Source: Emiliania huxleyi CCMP1516
Taxonomy: Eukaryota > Haptophyta > Isochrysidales > Noelaerhabdaceae
DNA length: 64,000 bases
Reading direction: 5' to 3'
Assembly (NCBI RefSeq): GCF_000372725.1
Contig: NW_005200784.1
Location: forward strand, 375,716-439,715
Below are positions 53,548 through 64,000 of the stretch, piece after piece. Within the stretch, counting starts at the first letter, position 1. The number at the start of each line of letters is the position of its first letter. A program made the translations under genes and the position numbers. The notes beneath the pieces were generated by a model. It searched no databases, was not told where the DNA came from, and was given only the letters and a program-made list of their open reading frames with translations.

Positions 53548-56523
53548 ATGGACATGGGCTTCTCCGCCTCCAAAGACCTCGCCTCCGTGTCGCTGCCCGC
53601 CGCGCTCTCTGCCGAGCTCAAGGCCTTCGCCAACGAGCTGGCCGACGCGGCGCGGCGCGAGATCCTCCCCTTCTGGCGGCAGCGCCGGCTCGTTGTCGAC
53701 TCCAAGGTCGAGCCGGGCCGGCCTGTGGCAGAGAGCCCGGTGACGGCGGCGGATCGGAACGCCGAGGCTGCGATGCGCGCGCTGATCGAGGCGCGCTACC
53801 CCGAGCACGGCGTGCTCGGCGAAAAGCTCGGCTCGCTCCGTGCTGACGCGCGCTTCTGCTGGGTGCTCGACCCGATTGACGGCACCAAGAGCTTTGTGAC
53901 GGGCAAGCCGCTCTTCGGCACGCTGATCGGGCTGTGCCTAGAGGGCGTGCCCGTGCTCGGCGTCATCGACCAGCCCGTCCTGCAGGAGCGCTGGGTTGGT
54001 GTCGTCGGCGGCGGCACCACCCTCAACGGCGAGCCGGTCGAGGCGGACGGCGAGGCGAGACGTAGCCGAGATGCAGCCGAGGAGAGCAGCAGCCGATGAG
54101 AGAAGGCGTCCCGCGCGGAGACGGGAAGCGCCGCGTCCGCCAGGCGAGCCGGCTCGACGAGGCGATGCTATACGCGACGACGCCGCACATGTTTGCGGCG
54201 GGGGCAGAGGCGGCCGCCTTTGGCCGGCTGCGCGGCGCGGTCAAGCGGCCTCTGTACGGGTGTGACTGCTACGCGTACGCCCTCGTGGCGAGCGGGTTCG
54301 GCCCCCACCTCGTCTGCGAGGCGCGCCGCGAGATGCAGCCGAGATCGGAGGAGGGTGAGGGCGGAGGAGGGTGAGGGCGGAGGAGGGTGAGGGCGGAGGC
54401 GCCGCGAGAGAGGCGAGCGAGAGAGGCGGCGCGAGAGAGCAGCGGAGCGAGAGAGGCGAGCAGCGGAAGAGGGAGCGGGGAGGGAGAGAAGGAGAGCGGC
54501 TGGGCGGCGCCGCGTCCGCAGGCGGACCTCGGCGTGTACGACTACGCGGCGCTGGTGCCCGTCCTGCTCGGCGCGGGCGGCGTGATGACCGGCTGGCGCG
54601 GCGAGCCGCTGACCATGCGCAGCCTCGGCGAGGCGCGGCAGCGTGCATGGCATGTCCGTCACCTGCCCTGGACGTGTCACCCGCAGGCGCAACCACGGCG
54701 AGACGCGCGGGCGCGTCCTCGCGGCGTGCAACGAGGCGCCATCTCCTCCCAGCTCCCTCTCCACCCCTCTCTCTCTCTCCACCTCTTCCCCATACCTCTC
54801 TCCCCCTTTTTTCCCCCCCCCCCCCCCTCTCCCACCCCCTCCCTCCCCCGGCCTCGCCTCGCCTCTCTTAGGCGCTGCACGCGGCGGCGCTGGCACAGCT
54901 CTCCCCGCCAGAGGGCAGCTCGGCCGGCTGCGTCATCAAGCCGCACCTGCAGCGCCTCACCCCCTACCTCCCTCCGCTCGACGGCCGCTCCGCCAACCAG
55001 CACTTGCTGCTCGACTTCAACGAGAGGTTAGCTGACCCTGACCCTACCCTGACTGCCCTGACCCTGACTGGCCCCTGCCCTGACTGAACCTGACCCTTAC
55101 CCTGCCCCCTGCCCCCTACCCCTGCCCCCTACCCCTGCCCCCTACCCCTGCCCCCTACCCCTGCCCCCTACCCCTGCCCCCTACCCCTGCCCCCTACCCC
55201 TGCCCCCTACCCCTGCCCCCTACCCCTGCCCCCTACCCCTGCCCCCTACCCCTGCCCCCTACCCCTGCCCCCTACCCCTGCCCCCTACCCCTGCCCCCTA
55301 CCCCTGCCCCCTACCCCTGCCCCTAGGACCGTCCCTCCGCCGCCGCACGTCACCTCCGCCATCACGGCCCACGTCGCGTCCGGCACGACGCAGCAGTACC
55401 CTCAGTACGGCGACATCAACGAGAGGATCGCGGCGTACGCCGGAGTGCCGCCCTCGCAGTGCATGTTTACAAACGGGTCGGACCAGGGCATCGACCTGAT
55501 CGTGCGCTGCTGCTGCCCCGGCGGTACGGAGGCGATCGTTCCGGCGCCCACCTTCGCGATGTACGAGCAAGCCGCCGGGGCGGAGGACCTGGTGATCAAG
55601 CGGCCGTGGTTCACCCGCGAGGCGCGACGCCTCCCCCCGACCCTCCCTCCCCCCCTGACCCTCCCTCCCCCCCGACCCTCCCTCCCCCCTGACCGTCCTC
55701 GGGCCGCCGCTCCAGGCCGGCTTCCCGACGGCCGAGGTGCTCGCCGCGGTCTCGCCCGCCACGAGCCTGATCGTCCTCTCCAACCCAAACAACCCGACCG
55801 GCACCGCCATCCCGACCGCCGACATGGTGACCATCGCCGAGGCGGCGCCGCACGCCGCGGTGCTCGTCGACGAGTGCTACTACGAGTTCATGCCGCCCGG
55901 CAGCTCGATGGCGGCCGAGGTGGGGCGTCTGCGCAACCTCTTCGTCACGCGCACCTTCTCAAAGACGTGGGGCCTCCCCTCCCTCCGGATCGGGTACATC
56001 CTCTCCGCCGAAGAGAACATCAACGCGCTCTGCTGCGTGCGCGGCCGCCCGCGCGCCACCGTGGCGAGGGTGTGCGAACCTTCACACCCGCTGGCGTGGA
56101 GACAGGTGCGCGGCCCGTACGACATCAACCAGCTCGCCGTCGTGGCGCTCCGAGCGGCTCTCGACGACCCGCAGTACGTATCTGACTTTGTCGCGGAGCA
56201 CAACAACAAGGCGCGCCCTGCGCTCGAGGATTTCCTCGCCGAGGCGGGCGTCGCCTTCTGGCCATCGGCGGCCAACTACGTCTTTTGCTACTTCCCCGAC
56301 CCGACCGCCACCGAGAAGGCGCTGCGTGCGGAGGGCGACACACCCTCGCCCGCCGCCCAGACCGACGCGCGGCAGCGCCCGTGACGCGTCCCCGTGGCGC
56401 GGCCCCGTAGGCATCCTCGTCCGCCCGAAGAAGGACGCAAGCGGCACTCTCGGGCTGCGCGTCTCGATCGGCACTCTCGCTCAGACCGAGCGGCTCATCG
56501 CAACCCTCCGCCGCTTTCTGTGA
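53548..56523 (+). CDS. bifunctional histidinol-phosphatase / histidinol-phosphate aminotransferase
   Basis: Nine exons: 53548-54054, 54144-54320, 54522-54616, 54687-54735, 54872-55026, 55327-55621, 55716-56036, 56106-56334 and 56411-56523. All phases close (646 residues). Residues 1 to about 265 are an inositol-monophosphatase-family histidinol-phosphatase: AADRNAEAAMR, HGVLGEKLGS, the metal motif DPIDGTKSF and YDYAALVPVLLGAGGV. After a short linker, a full HisC-type aminotransferase follows: LLLDFNERT, YPQYGD, SNPNNPTG, DECYYEF, the PLP lysine in TRTFSKTWGLPSLRIGY, and the C-terminal Arg region. HisC makes L-histidinol phosphate and the phosphatase removes its phosphate, so the fusion covers consecutive steps. 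Six of eight introns start GC. The GEE motif of relatives reads GEK here, keeping the metal-ligand Glu. Confidence 0.9.
55090..55325 (+). repeat. 14-bp minisatellite in a histidine-gene intron
   Basis: About 16 copies of a 14-bp unit (CCCCTACCCCTGCC) fill most of the GT-AG intron 55027-55326, right up to the acceptor. Before it, CCTGACC-type units vary. Confidence 0.93.
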
Positions 56524-57268
56524 CGCCGCCGAAATCGAGGGCAGGAGCACCGCGAGAGAGGGCGAGAGAGATACCGCTCGCGGACGCTGTCGCGCTGTGT
56601 CGTAGGATATTGTAATAACACCAGCTGAATGAAGTTGCAACTTGTGTAGTATACGGTACGTTAAAAAAAAGTAATTATCTTTACTTCCAACACCCGGACG
56701 TTCCCCCAAGGAGCAGGGGCTAGCCAGGGTGATGGAAGGTTCGACGCACCCCCGGACTGGGACTGGGCGGAGAGATCCCAGGGTATAGACTCTGGGCACT
56801 CCACCCCGCCCCCACTTGCCCTGACTACACAGGATAGCGTGCCCCGACAAACGGCGAGGGCTTCAGCCACACAACTACCATGGGAACGCGACCCACACAA
56901 AGCACCAAAGTTAGGCATACCCCCCGGCGCAGTATACGGTACGTTAACATGCAAGGAGACAGCAGACATCCAACATACGCACACGTGTAACGGATCTGTT
57001 TGTTGTATTCACCTTTCATAACAGCGTGCTCACGCTCGGTGGTGGCGACCACCTCGCCCTCAGCGGCAGCTGGAAGTGAAGTTGCTCGGGGTCGCGCAGC
57101 GAGCAGCCGTGCTCGCGGTCGAGGAAGCAGCGTAAGTAGGCGTGCGGGTTCTTGAGCGGGTGCAGCCACGGCGCGCGGCTCACGTCCCTCCCGGCGAGGG
57201 TGATACCGTGCCGGTTGAGAAGGGCGCCTACGTAGCTACACGCACAAACGTGAGAGCCCTCGAGGTCT
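56524..57268. other. convergent intergenic, with a 17-bp direct repeat
   Basis: Between the 3' ends of the histidine gene and the GT61/GT31 gene. AGTATACGGTACGTTAA occurs at about 56648-56664 and again at about 56931-56947. No gene is supported. Confidence 0.6.
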
Positions 57269-59246
57269 TCAGCTCGCCTTGCCGGGTGGGGGTGGTGGAT
57301 CGCCCGGGTGGTGGTCGTCGTACTCTGCGGCCCAGGTGCACACATTGATGTCATCGGTTGTCACGGGCGGCGAGGCGGCGTGCAGGATCCACCCCACCAC
57401 GTCGCGGCTCAGCCCGAGCACCATGCCCGCCACGCAAGCGCCGTGTGTCCTCAGCATGACAGGGCACTGCTCTGGCTGGCAGATGCGGCCCAGGAACAGG
57501 TGTCGGAAGGGGACGGTCTCCCCGCCGAGGCTCGCACTAGCCAACATCGCCCGGAGCGCGCGGCGCCAGTCGACGAGCGCGTCCGAGTCCTGCTTGAAGA
57601 TGAGCTCCGCCGCGGGCCGCCGTTCGAGCGCCCACGCATATGTGTGCCACAGCTTGACGCTGCTGGAGCGAGCGAAGCCCTTGTCCTCCGTCTCGTTGAA
57701 GGCGAGGAGGGCCAAATCGTCGCACCGGACCTGCTCGGTCGCCAGCATTGCTCGCACCTCCGGCACCGGCGAGTTGCCGAGCGCGAAGCGCACCTCGATT
57801 GGCTCCCCCCTCGTCAGCTCCGGCAGCGTGCTCCGGATCACTGCGCGGACCACCGCCTTGGAGGGGGGAGTCCATATAAGGACGAGAACGATCGCGGGCG
57901 ACTCGCGTGCCAGCCTCGCTGGCGACGGCTCAGGCGGCCCAGGGGGCGGACGCGACAGCTTATCGACCAACGTGAGCAGGTTTTCAGAGCCCGCGTCAAA
58001 GTCGCTGTCGACCGCAAGCGTACTCCTTCCGCGCGTCAACAAGGAGAAGGACTTGCTCACATTGCACGCGGGTGAGCCGTGCGGCGGCCCTCCCACCCAG
58101 AACTGGTACCGGAGGCCGAGAGCGGTGTGGTAAGGGCCGGCGCCGGGGCTCGCGAGCCAGTCGCGGATTTGGGTACAGGCCATCTCGACGACCACCGTAT
58201 CGCGCCGTGCGCAGAGGGTGTACGCCATGTGGGCGCCGTGTGGAGCTACGATCAGGTCGGCCTCGTTAAAGCTGCGGCACAGCTCCTGTGGCGCCGACGC
58301 GAGCAGGTCTGCGGGTTGGACCACTGCCCAGCCCCTCCTCCGTAGCCCTTCGACGAAGGGCGCCGCGTCTTTCCACCGCCGCCGCTCGCATCGGTCGCGC
58401 GCGTAGACCCAAGCGGCCCTGCGGCGGGGCGGAGGCAGCTGCCGCGTCATTACCCTGCGGAGGTAATTGACGTGCTGCGGCGTCGTCTCGGGCGACACGG
58501 AGCGATACTGGCTGTATACGGGGATGATCAGCTCTCGAAAGCAGAGGCACTGCCCGTCGGTCGTGCGAAGCAGCTGCGGCGGAGAGCCGTTCGGCGAGAC
58601 CATGTATGAGAGCACCTGTGGCGGCCCCGGCTCGTGAGGCACGGCACTGGATGGGGGGTGTCAAGACAGGTGACCCTCCACCTCTGCGTGCGCTTCTCTG
58701 CATGTGCATGTGCTTCTACTTAATCACATAGCACAACCATGAGCGGCACTCGTCGTCAAAGGGAATGAGGAAGAGGCCGCCCCCGTGCGGAGGCACGCCC
58801 GGGTCAGGCCGGCCCACAAAGAGGGGGAGGAGCGCGTCGAAGAACTGGTGGCTTGGGTTGCTGCTGGGGGCAGTCAGGAGCATGGTAGCCTTGCTCTCCC
58901 AGCTGATGTTCCCTGTGAGCGCAATTGCCGGCGGGACGACGATCTGGACCCAGAGCATCGATTTGGCCGGTCGCAATCGGATACGAGCGGGCGGTGTCTT
59001 TGACCGCAGCGTATCGGGACTGTTGCGGTAGAAGAGACGCTGCCACTCCCCTTTCTTGTTGAGTTGGAGGCAGACGTTGCCGAGCCGAGTTGCGTGCGCC
59101 TCTGGCCGGATCCACGGCTTGGGCAACCCGTCAAAGTGAAGCGTCTCCCCCGGTCGGACTCGCACCCGCTTTGGCCGACGGTGCAGGGCCGTGCTGTCGG
59201 CCGTGCTGTCGGCGAGCCACCGGCGTGCCGCGCGATCAAAGGGCAT
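57269..59246 (-). CDS. two-domain glycosyltransferase, GT61-like plus GT31-like
   Basis: Exon 1 is 59246-58728 and exon 2 is 58615-57269 (GT-AG intron 112 bp, phase 0; 621 residues). The first domain has the GT61 pattern: NPSHQFFDALLPLF in exon 1 and, in exon 2, FNEADLIVAPHGAHMAYTL with the characteristic H-G-A. The second, from about residue 395, has the beta-1,3-galactosyltransferase (GT31) pattern: RFALGNSPVPEVRAMLATE, DLALLAFNETEDKGF, KLWHTYAW and the DxD motif FKQDSDALVDW. Both families act in the Golgi. No signal anchor is seen at the chosen ATG (MPFDRAARRW), so an upstream exon may supply it. It could add two sugars to one glycan. Confidence 0.78.
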
Positions 59247-59836
59247 GGGCGACGCGAAATTTAAGTTTGGACGCGTCCATACACAACTACACAACACGAA
59301 AGGTCGCACGACGGCCAGCTGGCGCTTCCCATGGGCTGCGTCTTGCACTCGCAGTGGCCTCGGCAGCCGACTGGCGGTGGGGGTGCTGTTACTGCCTGCA
59401 CGATTGCCAACACCAGCATGACAGCGTCTTGGGCCGAGTTGGGGCGTGTTCTCTAGGACTACAAGCAAGCGGCTCCGCTCACAATGTGACTGGTGACGCC
59501 CACCCACGACTACTACCAACGGCCAACGCGCTCACCGTCACAATCCGAGCAAAGTCTGGGGTTGCCTCCGAGCGCTCACAATCCTGTAGAATTTCTATGA
59601 TTACGAGCGGCTGCGCTCACAATCGTACCAACCAAAGATAGAGGGGGGGGGGGGGGGCTCCGGTCGCTCCGTGATCTTGTACAGGCGCGAGCTCGATCGC
59701 TCACAATCGTAGAAGGTGTGTGTTAGTGCCAATCCGCGCCAGTCCCGTGCGCGGCGCCGTTTTTGTTGGCCGTTTTGGGGACACGACCGGCGCCGTCCCC
59801 AAACCAAGTGTCGCGCACAGTAAAAGTCAGCAACGC
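59247..59836. promoter_or_regulatory. divergent upstream region with repeated GCTCACAAT and repeat B
   Basis: It separates the minus-strand GT61/GT31 gene from the plus-strand esterase-like gene. The word GCTCACAAT occurs at least four times (about 59477, 59574, 59614, 59699) and repeat B lies at about 59718-59752, 85 bp before the ATG at 59837. A G-run sits at 59643-59658. Confidence 0.5.
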
Positions 59837-61286
59837 ATGACGCTGCCGACGCCCTGCGACTTCAGCGCACGCATGCAGGAGCGGTCGCCCCCGCAGGAGT
59901 CGGAGGGCCAGTGCGATCGCGGTGTCCAGCCAGAGCTCCTCCTGCCCACAAGTGAGGCCGGCGCGCTTCTCCGGCGGCACAATGGCACCACAATCTCTTT
60001 TCTGGGCGACTCACTTGTGCGGCAGCTCTTCCACATGCTCGTGTGCCTGCTGAGCGTGCAGCCTGGCCTCGTCATCGACGCCGAGCCTCGGTATCGGTAT
60101 TGGCGCTGTCCGCACTGGGACTGCGTCAACCAGTACAAGCGCGTGACGCTGCGTGACCCGAAGATGGGCCTTGCGCTCACGATGCTAAACAAGTGGGTCA
60201 TGGAGGTGCTCCGAGGCCCGCCCCTCGATCTTCCCACCCGGGAGCTGCTCGGTATTCAGCAATGAGAGCGATCAGCGATATTCCTCCCCTTAGTAAAGCA
60301 GGCAACAGATATTTCATATCAGGCCTTACGATATCTGCAGGCCAGCACGGTTGCGCCGCACGAGGCTGAGCTGATCGGCGAGGCAAACGTAGTGGTTTTT
60401 GGTGTGGGCGCCTTCCTACCGCTCGACGCTAACGCCGTCCGCACTAAGATCCGCGGTTGGCGCAGCCAGTGGCTCGACGGCTTCTCGCGCCGCGGCGGGG
60501 CTTCTCGCCTCCAAGATGGGACTCGCTTCGGACTCGTCCAATACCCTCCCATGACGCCTCGTAGGCGGTGTGGTCCTCTGGCTCGAATACTTCGCGGGTC
60601 ACTTTGACACCCCCTCGGGCGAGTTCAGCAACGTTGATCAGAACGTCGGGCGCGGGCCCCCACTCGCCGGCGCAGGCTCACTGGGCGCAGGCGCCAACTC
60701 CTCCTACCCGTGTGTGAAGCTCGGCCCAGCCGGGGCAGAGTTCGCGCACGGCAATCCGCGCCGCACCGCGGGCAACGCCGTAGCGGCGGAGGCGGGCTGG
60801 CCGGTGCTCGCCACTTTCGACGACTCGGTGTCGCAGTGGGCGGCGCACCCTGGGATCAAGGCGGTGCGCAAGGGGGGGTGGGGAAATCCGAGGCAGACGA
60901 TAGTGGCGGACTGCCGGCACTGGTGCTTGCCTTCGGAACCGCTCGCGGCACGGGTGCGTACGCTGTTGCAGCTCCTCGCTCGAACTAAGGCTTCGCAGGG
61001 GTGGCGTGCAATCCACGAACCTCTGTCGCCGCGATCTAACGGCACCGACATCGCCACCCCCTCCAGCCTCGCAGAGCGTCTGTCCAGCCTTTCGCACGCG
61101 CAGCTCCTCGAGCTCGCCCAGAAGGTTGCGGCCGCGGGCGGCACCGCTGTTGCATCCGAGCCGGCCGCGTCCCGGCTGGTTAGCCCGCGTCGGGGCAACT
61201 ACACCCGCCACGTCTCCTTGCCTTTCTCGGTCCCGGAGTGGAAGCTGAGAGGGGAGAGGCCGCCTAGGAGGCTGCCGGGCGGGTGA
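59837..61286 (+). CDS. PC-esterase / O-acetyltransferase-like protein
   Basis: Exon 1 (59837 to about 60255) carries the GDS block TTISFLGDSLVRQLFHMLVC, with the nucleophile Ser. A middle exon (about 60330-60560) has EANVVVFGVGAFL. The last exon (from about 60567) has VVLWLEYFAGHFDTPSGEFS and the second catalytic block DCRHWCLPS. This D-x-x-H-W-C pattern is typical of the PC-esterase/TBL/CASD1 group that acetylates polysaccharides or glycans in the Golgi. The two intron boundaries are only approximate. The Ser/Ala-rich C-terminal tail is variable. ATG 59837 is the first in frame after repeat B. Confidence 0.65.
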
Positions 61287-61504
61287 CCGTGGCCTCAGCG
61301 CTCGCTTCAAAACACCGCGACGTCGGTCATGCATTTTTTTGAATGCGAACTAGAAGGAAGTGCGCAACGCTTCAAAGTTCAATCTCACAGGAGTCTAAGC
61401 CACGACAAGGCGGGCCGTCGACGCTTGTGCTTTTCGTTTTGTTTCTTTATATAGGGCGGCCGTTCATCCGCGGATAAACTTGGAGGGCGGCCTCTCTCCC
61501 CTGC
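61287..61504. other. short spacer upstream of the GT32 gene
   Basis: AT-richer, with TTTATATAG near 61446, then GGCCTCTCTCCCCTGCAG at 61487-61504, which looks like a polypyrimidine tract and acceptor. The true first exon of the next gene was not identified. Confidence 0.4.
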
Positions 61505-63113
61505 AGCCCATCCTCTCCACGGCGCAGGCGTGCGAGTTCTTTTCGTGGCACTCGTCGCTGCACCGGCTGTGTGCAGAGCGCGGGCTTGAGACAGTGCGCG
61601 ATCGGGTGATCAAAGACGTGGCGACGCTGTGCCAGCCCGCGGTGCCGCCGCCGGCAAAAATGGCCGAAGCCAGCCCGTCCCCGCCCGTCTCCGCCGTCCC
61701 CTCGGCGAGCGAGGTCCCACCGCTGCTGCATCGCGTGTGGGTGGGCGAGGCCTGCCCGCCGGTGCAAGATTTGGTGTCCCTCCTCGCGGCCGTGCTGATG
61801 CTGCGGCCTCGAGAGATGAACTACCACGTCACGTCCCTGGCGTGGTTGGCTCAGGGATGGGAGGCTGCCTGGCGCGCCCGCCCGGGCTGCGGCCCCTTTG
61901 CCTTTGGGTATCGCCAGTGCCTCGCGGCATTGGGCGTGCGGATTCGACCCACCAACATGTCCCGCGGCGGCTCCTCCTTTGCTGACGCCGTGGCCCGCCT
62001 CGGGGGCGGGTTCTCTCGCGACACGCTCGACGCCAAGCTGCGCCGCGGGGAGATCAAACTGCAGCACGTCTCCGATCTTCTGCGGCTGCACGCGCTGCAG
62101 AGCGAGGGTGGCGTCTACCTCGACTCGGACGTTTTTGTGTTGCGGCCATACTTCGCGGCGCACAGGCGCAGCGATTTCACCATCGGGGTGGATGCGCGTG
62201 AAGATATCGTCTCGGTCGAGCATCTACCCCGGCTCAACAATGGCGCGATGATGGCGCGCCCGAACTCCGCCTTTGGCCGCGCGTGGTGGGAGGCGCTCGG
62301 CCGATCGTGGGACGGACCGCCGCCCTAGATACCAAGCACACATCCCTGCATTTCAACTGGCGGCCGCGGCATACAAGTGCTCTCCATTCTGGCTGCACAC
62401 GAGGCTGTGGCCGACACTCCTCTCTGCACCGCGTAGGCTCGCCAAACAAGTGGGACTGGCACTCCAGCATCCTGCCGCTCGAGCTGCAACGGCAGCACCC
62501 GGGCCTCGCCACGATCGGCACGAGCATGCGCGCCTACCCCTTCCCGTGGGAGGCCATCGCGGACCGCGAGGCTTGGCTCCGCGCCCGCGCGAACCGAAGC
62601 TGCAGGGGGTATCCTTGGGCGCGGCTTGTCGAGCAGCTGGCGAGAGGGTATAAGGTGGGGGGCAGGGAGGTGGCTTTGGAGTCGGTGCACGTGACAGCGT
62701 GGTCCAACCCGCGATTCAAGCGGTCGGTGCAGCAGCTTCCGACGATGAGGGCCGTGCTCGACAACGCGGAGCGCGCAGCCGGGACAGCCCCTAACGGCGC
62801 CGTGCCAGAGGCGATGCCAGAGTGCCTCCGTGTGGCGCGCTCGTGGCTGAGCCACATCGAGGAGCGGGACGAAGCCACCCGGCGGCGCAACATGCCAATC
62901 ACTCTGGCGAGCGCCCTGGCGGACGAGGCCGAGTCCTCCCTCAGCTTCACCCGCTTCGACGGCTCGCTAAAGACGGTGCGCCGCGTGCAACAGCAGTGCA
63001 ATGTGCGCAACCCCAACCCAAAGCGGCGCGATGGGCTTCAGTGCCTGTGGCCAATCGGATCGCCCTGCCTTGGCACGTACAGCTGTGACGCCGCCCCGCA
63101 CAAGGATTGTTAG
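61505..63113 (+). CDS. GT32-family glycosyltransferase
   Basis: The visible exons are about 61505-62299 and 62437-63113, joined by a GC-AG intron of 137 bp that keeps phase (ALG|SPNKWDWH). The catalytic centre reads LHRVWVGE, then VSDLLRLHALQSEGGVYLDS with the DxD motif DSDVF, typical of GT32 (OCH1 / alpha-1,4-GalT-like) enzymes, and LNNGAMMA. The C-terminal part has a Cys-rich end (CNVRN, CLWPIGSPCLGTYSC). No ATG opens the first exon: an in-frame stop lies just upstream, so a 5' exon is missing from the model. Probably a Golgi enzyme of polysaccharide synthesis. Confidence 0.72.
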
Positions 63114-63403
63114 TCGGGTTTGAGACATGTCTGTCAGTACTAGCTGCTGCAAAAAACCAAAATGTCACACATTGAGGGCAACACACACGTCGACGTATGT
63201 ATAAAGTTAAAACTTTATAGCCGTGTTCACTGCGCGTGTTAGAGCCGTTTAGATAGCCGTATCTCGGGGGACGGCGTGTGTGATGACGCGGAAAGGGCAC
63301 CATGTGGCGAAACCTAGCGACTTTTATCTAGACACCAATCTCCTGGAAGAGGAGAGCTGTCCGACTCCGTTTTATTTGTTTGATCCTGTGTCTTTTTGCT
63401 CTC
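63114..63403. other. convergent intergenic
   Basis: AT-rich around 63195-63225 (AAAGTTAAAACTTTATAG, a short palindrome). No ORF. Confidence 0.6.
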
Positions 63404-64000
63404 TCAAGCATCCCGAGGACCCGCGATCACCACCGCCGGCGGCTTGCTCCAGAAGGCGCAGTATGCCTGGAAGGTGGGGCAGTCGAGGAAGGCGCGCGTG
63501 ATGAACTCGTGCGCAGCAGCGTTGCCCGGCCCGTCCGGGCTGCAGAGCGGGTCCGCCACGTAGAGTAACGCAGGGAAAGGCGTCTCGTCGGCTTGCAGAA
63601 TGGCGACGATGAGCGACTTCTCAAAGTAGAGGCTGGTGACTTCCTCCTCGGGCGAGGATTGCGCGCACTGCATCACAAGCACCAGCACGAGGCCATTGCG
63701 GCTGTTCTGCCACGGGCCGTCGTAGAACTGGTCCACCAAGCCGGGCACCGAGAATGAGGACCAGAGGTGCGAGCTGCGCGCGTCGAGCTGGGAGGTTGGC
63801 CCGTCGTCCGGCGGCAGGAGGAGCTTGAGCAGCGTGCGTTACGGCGCCAAAGCTGCAGACCCCGGGAGGGAGGAGGCGACGGAGACACTCGCACCGACAC
63901 TCGCCCCGCCCTGCCCCTGTGCGCGCTTCGGGGGCGGCGGGGCGCCTTGGGTGTCGGTGTGTCCGTGCTCGCGCTCGACCATGATGTAGTTGCGCACGTA
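63404..64000 (-). CDS. unrecognised gene, cut by the window end
   Basis: The last exon (about 63838-63404) has good coding character (GLVDQFYDGPWQNSRNGLVL, SLYFEKSLIVAILQADE, AHEFITRAFLDCPTFQAYCA) and ends at 63404. Further upstream on the minus strand, 64000 to about 63950 reads VRNYIMVEREHGHTDT, possibly the preceding exon. A stop lies between in the same frame, so an intron or a base error separates them. The product is not recognised. Confidence 0.5.

Noticed and set aside
55075..55326. Internal telomere repeat
   Set aside because: The 14-bp unit contains CCCTA but not the TTAGGG-type hexamer or heptamer, and it lies in an intron between perfectly phased exons.

Overview
The window is nuclear DNA from a GC-rich, intron-rich eukaryotic microalga. 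Genes lie on both strands without operons. Many introns begin with GC instead of GT, and several proteins carry signal anchors or a bipartite plastid leader. The gene content (CDC20, dynamin, HECT and RING ubiquitin ligases, many polysaccharide glycosyltransferases) and the GC-AG introns fit a haptophyte such as a coccolithophore. That placement is inference; no database was searched.

Layout. 0-5 kb: a possible gene end, a GYF-domain gene, an F-box/RCC1 gene with two one-base frame breaks, then a very GC-rich control region. 4.8-6.0 kb: a 1,160-bp inverted-repeat transposon with a 6-bp target duplication. 6.2-15.7 kb: a fucosyltransferase-like gene (8 exons resolved), a membrane RING-H2 ligase, a coiled-coil protein and a dynamin-like GTPase with a MATH-like domain. 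15.7-18.6 kb: no convincing gene; repeats.

18.6-35.2 kb: one giant gene of at least 20 introns and roughly 4,800 residues. It is a DUF3638/DUF3645-type ATPase followed by EF-hands, a VPS62-like segment and an AP-2 alpha-adaptin appendage domain. 35.6-39.9 kb: a HECT ligase whose two lobes are split by a 2.7-kb intron that encloses other genes. 40.0-40.45 kb: a second small transposon. 40.6-42.5 kb: CDC20, broken by a 100-N gap. 43.4-45.1 kb: a sugar-phosphate cyclase (EEVS-like) with a plastid-type leader. 45.2-52.3 kb: nested inverted repeats, including 1,031-bp arms around an XPG/FEN1-like nuclease. 53.5-56.5 kb: a histidinol-phosphatase fused to histidinol-phosphate aminotransferase, two consecutive steps of histidine synthesis. 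57.3-63.1 kb: three carbohydrate genes in a row (GT61+GT31 fusion, PC-esterase/O-acetyltransferase-like, GT32). The last 0.6 kb holds the 3' end of an unrecognised gene.

The strongest novel signals are the giant ATPase-adaptin fusion, the phosphatase-aminotransferase fusion, and introns that look like mobile introners: a shared hairpin at the 3' splice site, short direct repeats at both ends and GC donors. Exon models were built by hand from reading frame, splice dinucleotides and family motifs. Where exon phases close exactly I say so.
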